Shown: one piece after another, positions 17,887 to 27,077 of the stretch
Position numbering within the stretch: position 1 is the first letter of the stretch
Layout: each line of letters begins with the position of its first letter
Assembly (NCBI RefSeq): GCF_022603395.1
Contig: NZ_JAIBKA010000007.1
Coordinates: 186,001 to 250,000, forward strand
Source: Desulfoferrobacter suflitae
GTDB taxonomy: Bacteria; Desulfobacterota; Syntrophobacteria; Syntrophobacterales; Syntrophobacteraceae
DNA length: 64,000 nt
Reading direction: 5' to 3'
The notes under the pieces: model-generated
Database searches by the model: none
Seen by the model: the letters and a program-made list of their open reading frames with translations, nothing else
What the model was told of the DNA's origin: nothing
Position numbers and translations under genes: made by a program

Positions 17887-19521
17887 ATGCAAATTGGCCC
17901 CTATTTCTACCGGCAGTTCCTCGATGCGGTGGAAAAATTTCACGGGTACACCGCTCCGGGCGTTGTCATCGGAGGGTGCATGGTTGAAGTCGCCCTTCGG
18001 CAGATCGCCGAGGGCGTCCTCTATGATGCAATCAGCGAAACCCCCAAGTGTTTGCCCGATGCCATCCAGTTGCTGACTCCCTGCACCACGGGCAACGGCT
18101 GGCTGAAGGTTGCGAACCTCGGCCGGTTCGCCCTGAGCCTGTACGACAAATACCAGGGCAATGGCGTGCGCGTGTTTATCGATCCGCAGGAGCTCGAAAA
18201 ATGGAGTGAAATCAAGACATGGTTGTTCAAGCTCAAAGCCAAACCCGAACAAGATACTCAGTTGCTGCTGGACCAGATCGAACAGGCGGGGGCGAGACTG
18301 TACGGCCGGCAGGCCATCCAGGTGTCACCGCATTACCTGGAAAGGAAAAGCACGGGACCCATGTGCGTCTGCCCGGTCTGCGGAGAGTCTTACCCGAGGT
18401 GGCATGGAGCCGTCTGCCGAGGTTGCCAGGGCGATTCTCCCTATGCGGCTGCACCACCCTGCAATGACGGCGAAGAGATGGCAATTCCCCCGCTGCAGGC
18501 CATTCCGCTGCAGCAAGCGGTGGGGCATATTGCCCTGCATGATATGACTCAGATCATTCCAAATATCATTAAGGCACCCGCCATACAACATGGGCAGAGG
18601 ATCACCGCAGGCGACCTGTGTCGACTCCAGCAGATGGGCCGACAAAGTATTTACGTGGCCGCTGAGGAACCACTCTCTTCCCTGTGGGTCCATGAGAACG
18701 AGGTCGCCCTCGCATTTGCTCAAACCATGGCGGGTGATGGAGTCACCTTCAATGGACCTGCTCGAGAGGGCAAAATCAACTTGGTGGCCAAACGCAACGG
18801 ACTGTTCATGGTCGAGGAAGACCGGTTGCAAACATTCAACCTGTCACCCGGCGTCATGTGCGCCAGCCGCCAGAGTTATTCGCTGGTGGACGAAGGGAAA
18901 ACGGTGGCGGCAACGCGGGCGATTCCGCTTTTCCTGGCCAGAAAAGAATTCGAAAAGGCGCTGAACATCCTGAACGATAAACCGCTTTTTCGCGTACTGC
19001 CTTTTAGGCATGCCCGAGTCGGTATCCTGGTCACCGGCACCGAGATCTTTCAGGGATTGATTCAAGACAAATTCGTTCCCATCATTACAGCGAAAGTCGA
19101 GAGGCTCTCGAGTGAAGTAGTACACACGCAAATCGTTCCCGACGATCGTCTGGCAATCCGCCTTGGCATCCAAAACCTTGTTGAGGTGGGGGCAGATCTC
19201 ATTGTCACCACCGCAGGTCTGTCTGTGGATCCGGACGACGCCACCCGGCAGGGTCTTAGCGACGCAGGGGCTACCGATGTGCTCTACGGCACCCCGATTT
19301 TGCCCGGGGCCATGACTTTGCTCGCCCGCATCGGCGATGTGCAGGTGATCGGGGTCCCTGCCTGCGCCCTGTATTTCAAGACCACCAGCCTGGACCTGCT
19401 TTTGCCGCGGCTGCTTGCAGGGGTGTCCATCAGCCGCCGTGATCTTGCCAGGATGGGGCATGGAGCCTTGTGTTTGGAGTGCAAATCGTGCACCTTTCCA
19501 AAATGTCCTTTCGGCAAGTAA
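17887..19521 (+). CDS. FmdE-MoeA/MoaB-like fusion protein (molybdopterin handling)
   Basis: 544 residues. About 14-150 match the FmdE (formylmethanofuran dehydrogenase subunit E) fold: FHGYTAPGVVIGG, then KCLPDAIQLLTPCTTGNGW. The HGHxCPG metal site of classical FmdE reads HGYTAPG here. About 158-182 is a treble-clef zinc motif (CVCPVCGESYPRW, CRGC). From about 375 onward is a molybdopterin-binding (MoCF) domain with GILVTGTEIF, DLIVTTAGLSVDPDD and a C-terminal tail CLECKSCTFPKCPF with four cysteines. The MoCF domain resembles MoeA/MoaB enzymes that insert Mo into molybdopterin. Start at 17887 has AAAGGA 6 bases upstream. Between modABC and fdhD, it is probably a cofactor-insertion or delivery factor for the formate dehydrogenases. 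Confidence 0.8.
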   Translation: MQIGPYFYRQFLDAVEKFHGYTAPGVVIGGCMVEVALRQIAEGVLYDAISETPKCLPDAIQLLTPCTTGNGWLKVANLGRFALSLYDKYQGNGVRVFIDPQELEKWSEIKTWLFKLKAKPEQDTQLLLDQIEQAGARLYGRQAIQVSPHYLERKSTGPMCVCPVCGESYPRWHGAVCRGCQGDSPYAAAPPCNDGEEMAIPPLQAIPLQQAVGHIALHDMTQIIPNIIKAPAIQHGQRITAGDLCRLQQMGRQSIYVAAEEPLSSLWVHENEVALAFAQTMAGDGVTFNGPAREGKINLVAKRNGLFMVEEDRLQTFNLSPGVMCASRQSYSLVDEGKTVAATRAIPLFLARKEFEKALNILNDKPLFRVLPFRHARVGILVTGTEIFQGLIQDKFVPIITAKVERLSSEVVHTQIVPDDRLAIRLGIQNLVEVGADLIVTTAGLSVDPDDATRQGLSDAGATDVLYGTPILPGAMTLLARIGDVQVIGVPACALYFKTTSLDLLLPRLLAGVSISRRDLARMGHGALCLECKSCTFPKCPFGK

Positions 19522-19595
19522 CGGTGCATCACGGGCAAGAACCCCATGTTCCGTTGGGGAGTTACAGGAGGGACTCACGTGCGTCAAAGAAGTGA

Positions 19596-19639
19596 CGCCG
19601 GACAGGTTCCTAAAGGGTGAAAGCAGACGTTTTCCGGCG
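19596..19639 (+). other. inverted repeat in the gap before the DUF364 gene
   Basis: CGCCGGA (19596-19602) is the exact reverse complement of TCCGGCG (19633-19639), enclosing 30 bases. It could be a leader RNA structure or a weak terminator. It does not show a Moco-riboswitch core that I can recognise. Confidence 0.3.
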
Positions 19640-19743
19640 AGGCAATCGCGGGTATGGTGAATACATCTTGGCGGACGAGATCATTGTCTGATACATGACA
19701 GATGATCACATCGAGCGTGCCAATCCTCATCGATAAGGTCGCA

Positions 19744-20496
19744 ATGGTTATGAACCAACACCAACTGCTCATGGACCTCGTTCGGGAACTCGATAGTCAC
19801 CCGGATTGTCGCGTGCATGAAATTATAGCCGGTGACTTCGGTCACCTTGTGGCCGTCGAAACAGCCCGCATGGGCATCGCTTCGTGGGCGCTGCACCGTC
19901 CTGTCCCGGCGCATGAATTGCCTCTTCCCCCGGCCGGCGGATCAGCCAAACAGCTGGTGCAAAACCTGCTCAGCGAAGATCCCAGGGAAGCAACCATCGG
20001 CCTCGCCTGTTTGAATTCCATGCTGCCGGTGCCCCCCGCCCGGGAATTACAGAACATCAAGGCGCAGAATCTCTTGTTGCGCTACGGTCGAGGCAAGAAA
20101 GTCGCGGTCATCGGGCATTTTCCCTTTGTCGCGACTATCCGTCATCAATTCAAGCAGTTCTGGGTGCTGGAAAGATCACCCAGAGCGGGGGACCGCAGGG
20201 CGGAAGAGGCCCCGCAGATCCTTCCCGCTGCCGACGCAGTGGCCATATCCGCCACCACCCTGGCCAACGGCACCCTCGCAGAAATCCTGGCTCTGTGCCC
20301 AAAAAGTGCGGTTAAAATCATGCTTGGCCCGAGCACTCCCCTGGCTGCTTCGCTTTTCAGCTACGGAATCCAGGCTCTCGCCGGCAGCATTGTGGAAGAT
20401 CGCGAACTGGTGAAGCAGAGTATTCTGGCAGGCCTTCCCTTCAAACAATTGCATGGTATCCGCTATGTGGTTTGGGAAAATTTCGGCGGGGATTGA
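19744..20496 (+). CDS. DUF364 / DUF4213-type putative metal-chelation protein
   Basis: 250 residues. The N-terminal part (to about 95) fits the DUF4213 pattern and the C-terminal Rossmann-like part, starting GKKVAVIGHFPFV, fits DUF364, annotated as a putative heavy-metal chelation domain with a fold related to LeuT-like substrate sites. Function is not established. Located between the FmdE-MoeA fusion and modE inside the molybdenum island, a role in binding or sequestering Mo/W or in cofactor delivery is inferred. ATG at 19744 is preceded by AAGG at 5 bases; an ATG at 19750 is also possible. It ends 9 bases before the GTG of the ModE-like gene. Confidence 0.7.
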   Translation: MVMNQHQLLMDLVRELDSHPDCRVHEIIAGDFGHLVAVETARMGIASWALHRPVPAHELPLPPAGGSAKQLVQNLLSEDPREATIGLACLNSMLPVPPARELQNIKAQNLLLRYGRGKKVAVIGHFPFVATIRHQFKQFWVLERSPRAGDRRAEEAPQILPAADAVAISATTLANGTLAEILALCPKSAVKIMLGPSTPLAASLFSYGIQALAGSIVEDRELVKQSILAGLPFKQLHGIRYVVWENFGGD

Positions 20497-20505
20497 GGGA
20501 GCTTC

Positions 20506-20925
20506 GTGACACAAAGAAACAGTGCTGCCATCAAACAACCGCCAACCCTGAGGCTTCATCTGTGGCTGGAAACGTCTGACGGTCTTTTCTTTGGGATCGG
20601 ACGCGCCCAGTTGCTCGCCAAGGTTGACGAGTACGGGTCCCTAAAGAAAGCGGCTGATGAGCTGGGGATGTCCTATCGTGCCGCATGGGGCAAAATCAAG
20701 AAAACGGAGACCGTGGTCGGCGCAAAGTTGATTGCACGCTGCGGCAACAGGAGGGATGGCTATGAGTTGACGGAATTCGGACGCACGCTTTTGGAGGGCT
20801 TCAACACATGGTATCATGAAATGGAGCACCTTGCGCTGGAAAAGGCCCGGAAACTCTTCCCCTGGCCCATAGAGAGCTTTGACGAGGCGACTTGCCATGC
20901 TCCGCCCCCTGCATCCAAGGAATGA
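20506..20925 (+). CDS. modE: ModE-type (LysR-like winged helix) molybdate regulator, N-terminal domain only
   Basis: 139 residues. LLAKVDEYGSLKKAADELGM followed by SYRAAWGKIKKTE and a GYELTEFGRTLL wing is the ModE N-terminal winged helix-turn-helix. The two molybdate-binding Mop/TOBE domains of E. coli ModE (about 260 residues) are missing, so metal sensing must be done by another protein or by an unseen mechanism. The start is a GTG with GAGGGAG 4 bases upstream. It is followed by fdhD after 6 bases. It is the natural candidate to bind the TATGYY-N6-RRCATA operators in this island. Confidence 0.85.
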   Translation: MTQRNSAAIKQPPTLRLHLWLETSDGLFFGIGRAQLLAKVDEYGSLKKAADELGMSYRAAWGKIKKTETVVGAKLIARCGNRRDGYELTEFGRTLLEGFNTWYHEMEHLALEKARKLFPWPIESFDEATCHAPPPASKE

Positions 20926-20931
20926 ATCGGC

Positions 20932-21756
20932 ATGCACACCCTCACCCATCGTTCGGCCACTTTTAAGAATGACAGCCTGTTCCACGCCGAATACGCTTTG
21001 GCCATAGAAGAACTGCTCGAGATTTATATTGACGACAGCCCCTATGCCGCCACCATGCGCTTGCCGGGAGACGATTTCAACCTGGTTGCCGGGTTTTGTT
21101 TCAGCGAGGGAATCGTCGATGCCTGGAATGATTTCCTGGAAATTGCGCATTGCCGTGCCGCACGGAATCCCAATCGGATGATGGTTCGCCTCAGAGCCAA
21201 TGGGCCACCCGGGGCGGCCCCGCACAGCCTCAGGAAAGGGCATGTGAGCAAGTCCGGTTGCGGGGTATGCGGCAAGGAGCGAGCCAGCGATATATGCATG
21301 AACATTCAGCCCTTGAGCCGGTTCGATCAACTGAACCTACGTGATATCTGGCGGCTGAAGTCCATGTACGATTGCCGGCAAGAGCTTTTCAAGATCACCG
21401 GAGCAACCCACTCGGTGGCGATTTTCGACCAGAGCCGGGACCTGCTCGCGTTTGCGGAAGACATCGGCCGCCATAATGCCTTTGATAAAACCATTGGCCG
21501 AATCCTGCAAGGAGACCACTTGGAAGAAGTATTCCTGGCCATCGTATCTTCTCGCCTGAGCTTTGAAATGACACAAAAGGCCGCACGTGCCGGAGTACAA
21601 ATTCTGTGCGGACTGTCTGCTCCCACCAGCATGGCCGTCGCCATGGCCGCCGATTTAAACATCACGCTGATCGGCTTTTTACGCCACCAGAGCCTGACCA
21701 TTTACACGCACCCCGAGCGGATCCTGACGAATTTTTCGGACAGGAAAAATTTTTGA
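20932..21756 (+). CDS. fdhD: formate dehydrogenase accessory sulfurtransferase
   Basis: 274 residues. FdhD moves sulfur from a desulfurase (IscS in E. coli) to the molybdopterin cofactor, which formate dehydrogenase needs for activity. The SGCGVCGK segment holds the catalytic C-x2-C pair and EDIGRHNAFDK is the family signature, followed by LSFEMTQKAARAGV. It follows the modE-like gene by 6 bases and precedes the three operators and fdnG. Both selenoenzymes of the island are likely clients. Confidence 0.95.
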   Translation: MHTLTHRSATFKNDSLFHAEYALAIEELLEIYIDDSPYAATMRLPGDDFNLVAGFCFSEGIVDAWNDFLEIAHCRAARNPNRMMVRLRANGPPGAAPHSLRKGHVSKSGCGVCGKERASDICMNIQPLSRFDQLNLRDIWRLKSMYDCRQELFKITGATHSVAIFDQSRDLLAFAEDIGRHNAFDKTIGRILQGDHLEEVFLAIVSSRLSFEMTQKAARAGVQILCGLSAPTSMAVAMAADLNITLIGFLRHQSLTIYTHPERILTNFSDRKNF

Positions 21757-21763
21757 CGTGCGT

Positions 21764-21781
21764 TATGTCACCTTCGACATA
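21764..21781. promoter_or_regulatory. palindromic operator 1 upstream of fdnG
   Basis: TATGTC-ACCTTC-GACATA, a perfect 6-6-6 palindrome directly after the fdhD stop codon; member of the TATGYY-N6-RRCATA set. Confidence 0.6.
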
Positions 21782-21813
21782 CTCGAGCGAGCACCAGCCT
21801 TCCCAAGACCCTA

Positions 21814-21831
21814 TATGTTCAATATAACATA
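21814..21831. promoter_or_regulatory. palindromic operator 2 upstream of fdnG
   Basis: TATGTT-CAATAT-AACATA, a perfect 6-6-6 palindrome in an AT-rich stretch; member of the same set. Confidence 0.55.
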
Positions 21832-21870
21832 TTAACATAACTACGTTTTATCTTGACTGCCCGGATCTAT

Positions 21871-21888
21871 TATGCCACTTTTGGCATA
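21871..21888. promoter_or_regulatory. palindromic operator 3 upstream of fdnG
   Basis: TATGCC-ACTTTT-GGCATA, a perfect 6-6-6 palindrome ending 75 bases before the fdnG start; a lone half site TATGCC follows at 21894-21899. Confidence 0.6.
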
Positions 21889-21963
21889 ACCACTATGCCA
21901 TCATTCCGGTGCGTTCAAACCCAAGTTAGGTGCCGGCATTCGCCGGCGGGAAAGGAGGCTGCA

Positions 21964-24900
21964 ATGCAGTTGAACCGACGTGATTTCATGAAGGTGACGG
22001 GGGCCGGCATTGCCTGTCTTTCTCTGTCACAACTCGGCTTTGATTTGAAACCCCTCAAGGCCTATGCGGCCGAGCTGAAAATAGCGGGCGCCAAAGAAGT
22101 CATCAGTGTGTGCCCGTTTTGTTCGGTGAGCTGCCACATCATCGCTCATGTCAAAGACGGCCAACTGGTGAGCACCGAAGGAGACCCGGATTATCCCATC
22201 AACCAGGGGGCTCTCTGTGCCAAAGGCGCGGCCATGCTCTCCTTGACCCGCAGTTCTCATCGCGTGACCAAACCCCTCTACCGTGCCCCGAACAGTGACA
22301 AATGGGAAGAAAAGGACTGGGGTTGGGTGATTGATCGAATCGCGCGGCGAGTGAAGGAAAGCCGGGACAAAAATCTGCAGTTGACCAACACCAAAGGTCA
22401 AACAGTGAACCGGCTGGAGCATGTATTTGCCCTCGGCACCTCACACATGGACAATGAGGAGTGTGCCTTAACACACCAGGCCATGCGAGCTCTCGGCGTG
22501 GTCCATATGGATCATCAGGCACGCATTTGACACAGCGCCACGGTAGCGGCTCTGGGAGAGTCGTTCGGACGCGGTGCAATGACCAACCACTGGATCGACA
22601 TCAAGAATGCGGACGCTATTCTGATCATGGGGAGCAATGCCGCCGAGCATCACCCCATCTCCTTCAAGTGGGTCCTGGACGCCAAGTCCAGAGGTGCCGT
22701 CGTCATGCATGTGGACCCCAAATTTTCCCGCACCTCGGCTCGATCGGATTTTCACGTGCCACTCCGCTCGGGCACCGACATTGCCTTCCTGGGCGGCATG
22801 ATCAACTACATCATCGAGAAGGACAAGTATTTCAAGGACTACGTGGTCAACTACACCAATGCTTCCTTGCTGGTCGCCGATGCTTTCGGGTTTGAAAATG
22901 GCTTATTCAGCGGCTACGATCCTGCGGCGCGCAAGTACGATCGAACCCAATGGGCTTTTCAGCTGGATGACGACAAGGTTCCCAAGAGAGATCCCAGTCT
23001 GAACGATCCACGCTGTGTCTTTCAGCTCATGAAACAGCATTATTCGCGCTACACCCTGGACGATGTCTCGGACATCACCGGCGTTTCCAAAGAGGATCTG
23101 GTGAAAGTCTATGAAGCCTACAGCGCTACCGGTGCACCGGACAAGGCGGGCACCATGCTGTACGCACTCGGTTGGACGCAGCACACAGTGGGCGTGCAAA
23201 ACATCCGTGCAGCGGCGATCCTGCAGCTTCTGCTCGGCAATATGGGCATCGCCGGCGGCGGCATCAACGCGCTGCGCGGTGAACCCAACGTGCAGGGCTC
23301 CACGGACCATACGCTGCTCTACCATTTGGTGCCGGGCTACATGGCCATGCCAATTGCCGATTGGCAGACACTGGCGGACTACCACAAGGCCAACACTCCC
23401 GTGAGCTATGACCCGCAAAGCGCCAACTGGTGGCAAAACAAGCCCAAGTACTTCAACAGCCTGCTCAAAGGCTGGTTTGGAGAAAACGCCACCAAGGAAA
23501 ACGATTTCGGCTACGGTATGCTGCCAAAAATCGAAAAGGGGGCCAATTATTCCTACCTCTTCCTTTTCGACCGCATGTACCAGGGGAAAATCGAGGGCGG
23601 CTTCATATTCGGACTCAATCCCATGAACAGCGTGCCCAATTCCAACAAACTGCGCAAGGCCATGGACAATCTCGACTGGCTGGTCACAGTCGACGTGCAC
23701 CACAGCGAAACGACGGACAACTGGCGCCGTCCGGGAGTCGACCCCAAGAGCGTAAAAACCGAGGTGTTTTTACTGCCCTCGGCGCATCGCCTGGAAAAAG
23801 ACGGCACGGTGACCAACAGCGGTCGCTGGCAGCTGTGGCACTACAAGGCGGTGGAGCCGCCGGGAGAGGCGCGCACCTTCGGCGACATGCTGGTGGATCT
23901 GATGAACAAAGTGCGCACTCTATACACAGAGAATTCGGGGGCATTTGCCGACCCAATCCTCAAAATAGACTGGCCAAAAAGGTATGATGCAGATGAGATG
24001 GCCAGAAGGATCAACGGAGTTTTCACCGTTGACACCAAGGTCAAAGACAAGGAGTACAAGAAAGGCCAGCTGGTCCCGAGCTTCGTCGCACTGGCCGATG
24101 ACGGCTCCACCAGCAGCCTCGAGTGGCTCTATTGCGGAAGTTACACTGAAGAGGACGGCAACAAGACCAAGCGGCGCGACCCCAAACAGACACCCATGCA
24201 GGCGGCCATCGGTCTTTATCCCAACTGGGCCTGGTGCTGGCCGGTCAACCGCCGGATTCTGTACAACCGCGCGTCGGTGAACCTGGAAGGTCAACCGTAC
24301 GCCCCCAACAAGGCGGTCATCCAATGGCAGGACGGCAAATGGGTCGGAGACGTGCCGGACGGCGGCTGGCCTCCCATGGCAACCGGCGAGGGAAAGCACC
24401 CGTTCATTATGACCGTCCATGGCTTCGGCCAGCATTACGGTCCGGGTCGTATGGAAGGACCTTTTCCCGAGCACTATGAGCCCGTCGAAACACCCGTCAA
24501 GAGCCATCCGTTCTCCAAGCAGCTGAACAATCCCTGTTACGTATCTGTCAGCAGCGACATGGACATCCTGGCAGAACCGGCGGATCCAAGGTATCCGATC
24601 GTTTTAACCACCTACAACGTCACCGAGCATTGGTGCGGTGGGGGGGAAACGCGCAACGTACCCAATCTGTTGGAAGCCGAGCCGCAGCTTTATGTAGAGA
24701 TGAGTCCCGAACTGGCAGAAGAAAAGGGGATCAAGAACGGTGACGGTGTCATCATTGAGAGTGCCCGCGGCAGAGCGGAAGCCATTGCTATGGTCACGGT
24801 ACGCATGCGCCCGTTGAAAATTCAGGGCAAGATCGTCCATGAAATCGGCATGCCCTTCTGCTTTGGCTGGACAACACCGGGCAGTGGAGATTCAACCAAC

Positions 24901-25002
24901 CGTCTGACGCCATCGGTGGGTGATCCGAATACTTCAATTCCCGAGTTCAAGGCCTGCCTGGTCAACGTGAAGAAAGCCGATAAACTGACGGAACTCGCCT
25001 GA
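21964..25002 (+). CDS. fdnG: selenocysteine formate dehydrogenase, Tat-exported catalytic subunit (FdnG/FdhA periplasmic type)
   Basis: 1012 residues with selenocysteine 189 at the in-frame TGA 22528-22530 (context MDHQARI-U-HSATVAAL). The N-terminus has a twin-arginine signal NRRDFMKVTGAG; CPFCSVSC is the N-terminal 4Fe-4S site, and the protein continues with the molybdopterin domains to the C-terminal dinucleotide-binding domain. Length and Sec position are close to E. coli FdnG (1015, Sec196). AAAGGAGG precedes the ATG. The gene pairs with the ferredoxin-type subunit at 25057. No membrane cytochrome subunit follows, so a soluble periplasmic dimer, as in sulfate reducers, is likely. A SECIS hairpin after the UGA is less clear than in fdhA (best pairing 22534-22553). 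Confidence 0.95.
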
Positions 25003-25056
25003 AAGAAATGATGGGCGAGGTCGTTGATCCCGCCCATTACGGATAAGGAGAACGCC

Positions 25057-25797
25057 ATGCCGAAAGCCTTTTTGATCGACACATCCCGATGCACCGCCTG
25101 CCGCGGCTGCCAAGTCGCATGCAAGGAGTGGCATGAACTGCCGGCGAACAAGACAAAACAGTGGGGCAGTCACCAGAACCCGCCCGACTTAAATCCTTTC
25201 AATTACAAGCTGGTCCGGTTCAGCGAAAGTCTGGAAAATGGCAAAATCAAGTGGTTTTTCTTTCCGGATCAGTGTCGCCACTGCATCGATCCGCCCTGCA
25301 AAAACGAGGCGGAGGGATACATGGACGGCGCCGTCATTCAAGACGAAAAGACGGGCGCCGTGCTGTTCACCGATTTGACGGCCAAGCTTGCACCGGAAGC
25401 CTGTGAAGCGGTGCGGGCCGCCTGTCCGTATGACATTCCCCGCTGGGACGAAAAAAGCGGGCTTCTCACCAAATGCACCATGTGCTTTGACCGGGTGAGC
25501 AACGGTATGCTCCCGGCCTGCGTCAAGGTGTGCCCCACGGGAACCATGAATTTCGGGGAGCGGGCCGAAATGCTCGAGCTGGCCGAGAAGCGCCTCGCCG
25601 AAGCAAAGAAAACATACCCGAATGCCACACTGGCCGACGCAGACAGTGTCAACACCATTTTTCTTCTCATGGATGAGCCGCAAAAATACCACAAGCATGT
25701 GGTGGCCTCCGTTCGGACAGGATTAAATCGCAAACAATTTCTGTCCAGTGTGTTCGGGCCGCTGCGAAGACCGATGCAACGGGCCGTCAGGGCCTAA
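25057..25797 (+). CDS. fdnH: formate dehydrogenase iron-sulfur (beta) subunit
   Basis: 246 residues with four ferredoxin-type cysteine clusters: CTACRGCQVAC near the N-terminus, CRHCIDPPC, a third with CPY, and CTMCFDRV followed by CVKVCPTG. It carries electrons from the selenoenzyme to a carrier such as a periplasmic cytochrome. There is no C-terminal membrane helix of the FdnH type, consistent with a soluble dimer. AAGGAG lies 6 bases before the ATG. It follows fdnG by 54 bases and has no own signal peptide, so it is probably exported with the Tat partner. Confidence 0.92.
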   Translation: MPKAFLIDTSRCTACRGCQVACKEWHELPANKTKQWGSHQNPPDLNPFNYKLVRFSESLENGKIKWFFFPDQCRHCIDPPCKNEAEGYMDGAVIQDEKTGAVLFTDLTAKLAPEACEAVRAACPYDIPRWDEKSGLLTKCTMCFDRVSNGMLPACVKVCPTGTMNFGERAEMLELAEKRLAEAKKTYPNATLADADSVNTIFLLMDEPQKYHKHVVASVRTGLNRKQFLSSVFGPLRRPMQRAVRA

Positions 25798-25887
25798 AGA
25801 CCGGTCCTTTTCGAGGAATGAAACAGACCGGTGGGCAGCCGATTATTAGCTGTACGAGGCTGCCCACCCAACAACGGAGTGCAACCC

Positions 25888-26817
25888 ATGCCGACACAAA
25901 TCGTCTCTACCCAAGCAGCCAGCGACATTGCTCTGGCAGCACAGAAAGTAATTGAGAAACGCCCCATGCTAGAGCCCATCGTACGATCTTTTGCTGAGAT
26001 CCTGTCGGCCAAGAGTGAAGTTGTCAACCAATTGAGAGTCAACACTGTGCAACTCGACCCTTTGCTGAGACCGGAGCGTTTGTTGCAGGGCGTACCACTG
26101 CTTGCAGACGTGTCCCTGGGTATCTTGGATGAACCATTGCAGGAGGCTTTTCGCGCGATCCTGCCGGTCCTGAAGAAAACTTTCGGCAGCATCGCCGCCG
26201 ATTTGACTTCTCTCGAATCGTTACAGAGCCGCAATGAACTGGATTTATTTGAGTTATCGAGGGCGTATCTAGGCGGAGAAATTTCGGTGCTGCATTCATT
26301 CGCACAAGCCACCCACATCTCAGAGATTGTTCTGGCGCTAGCCTTGAACACCACTCTCTCGTCGCTGCTCACGGCCCTGGAGCCGACTGTGCGCAACTAT
26401 GTCAGTGAACTGAACTGGTACCGGGGGTATTGCCCCATCTGTGGATCCATGCCTTCCATAAGCTACCTGGCGGAAGCCCACGATCTCGGTTCGGAATTTC
26501 TTAGAGGCGGCGGCGGACAAAGATACCTTCACTGTTCTTTGTGCGGTCACGACTGGCGCTTTATGCGCAACAAGTGCCCCGCCTGCGAAACCGAAGACAG
26601 AGATTTGCAGCTCTATTTCCAGGCGCAAGAGGATCATTCCGAACGGGTCGACGTGTGTTGCAACTGTAACGCTTATCTGCCCTGCATCGACTTGCGCGAA
26701 GGACACGTCAAACTGCCGATGGATATGGCTGCCATCAGTATGGTTCACTTGGATGCCTGGGCTTCTGAAAAGGGCTATCATCCCCTTGTCCAGACTCCAT
26801 GGAACTTGATCCAATAA
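25888..26817 (+). CDS. fdhE: formate dehydrogenase accessory protein FdhE
   Basis: 309 residues. FdhE is a cytoplasmic rubredoxin-like chaperone needed for activity of exported formate dehydrogenases. Four CxxC motifs are visible: YCPICGSMPS, CSLCGHDWR, KCPACE and CCNCN, the iron-binding pattern of the family. It is last in the fdnGH operon, 90 bases after fdnH. The start at 25888 has CGGAG ten bases upstream; an upstream frame is not preferred. Confidence 0.92.
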   Translation: MPTQIVSTQAASDIALAAQKVIEKRPMLEPIVRSFAEILSAKSEVVNQLRVNTVQLDPLLRPERLLQGVPLLADVSLGILDEPLQEAFRAILPVLKKTFGSIAADLTSLESLQSRNELDLFELSRAYLGGEISVLHSFAQATHISEIVLALALNTTLSSLLTALEPTVRNYVSELNWYRGYCPICGSMPSISYLAEAHDLGSEFLRGGGGQRYLHCSLCGHDWRFMRNKCPACETEDRDLQLYFQAQEDHSERVDVCCNCNAYLPCIDLREGHVKLPMDMAAISMVHLDAWASEKGYHPLVQTPWNLIQ

Positions 26818-27077
26818 AATATGGTGCCCTTTTCGTTCTCCCTTCTTCACCCATACCACAGGGACACGTCCGCTACCCTTTCCCTCCTGCGGTAAAACGG
26901 TCGAACCTGTCGAGTAACGACCGGATTCTTGCCAGCAGTTCTCTTCTATTTATTTGGTATGTTGGTATCACCAGTGTTATTAATAGAGTCCTCATATCAC
27001 ACATTGGCGGCGCAAACGGATGATGCAGTCGAATCCGTTTCCTTCAACTTCATCACATTTATCGGAGAACAGATGCC

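Noticed and set aside
19590-19645. molybdenum-cofactor riboswitch before the DUF364 gene
   Set aside because: Only one 7-base stem is visible; the conserved core of the Moco RNA motif was not recognised. Kept only as an inverted repeat.
21883-21898. sigma54 promoter (GG-N10-GC) upstream of fdnG
   Set aside because: Spacing between GG and GC is 14 instead of 12, so the -24/-12 geometry does not fit; the bases belong to the palindromic operator.
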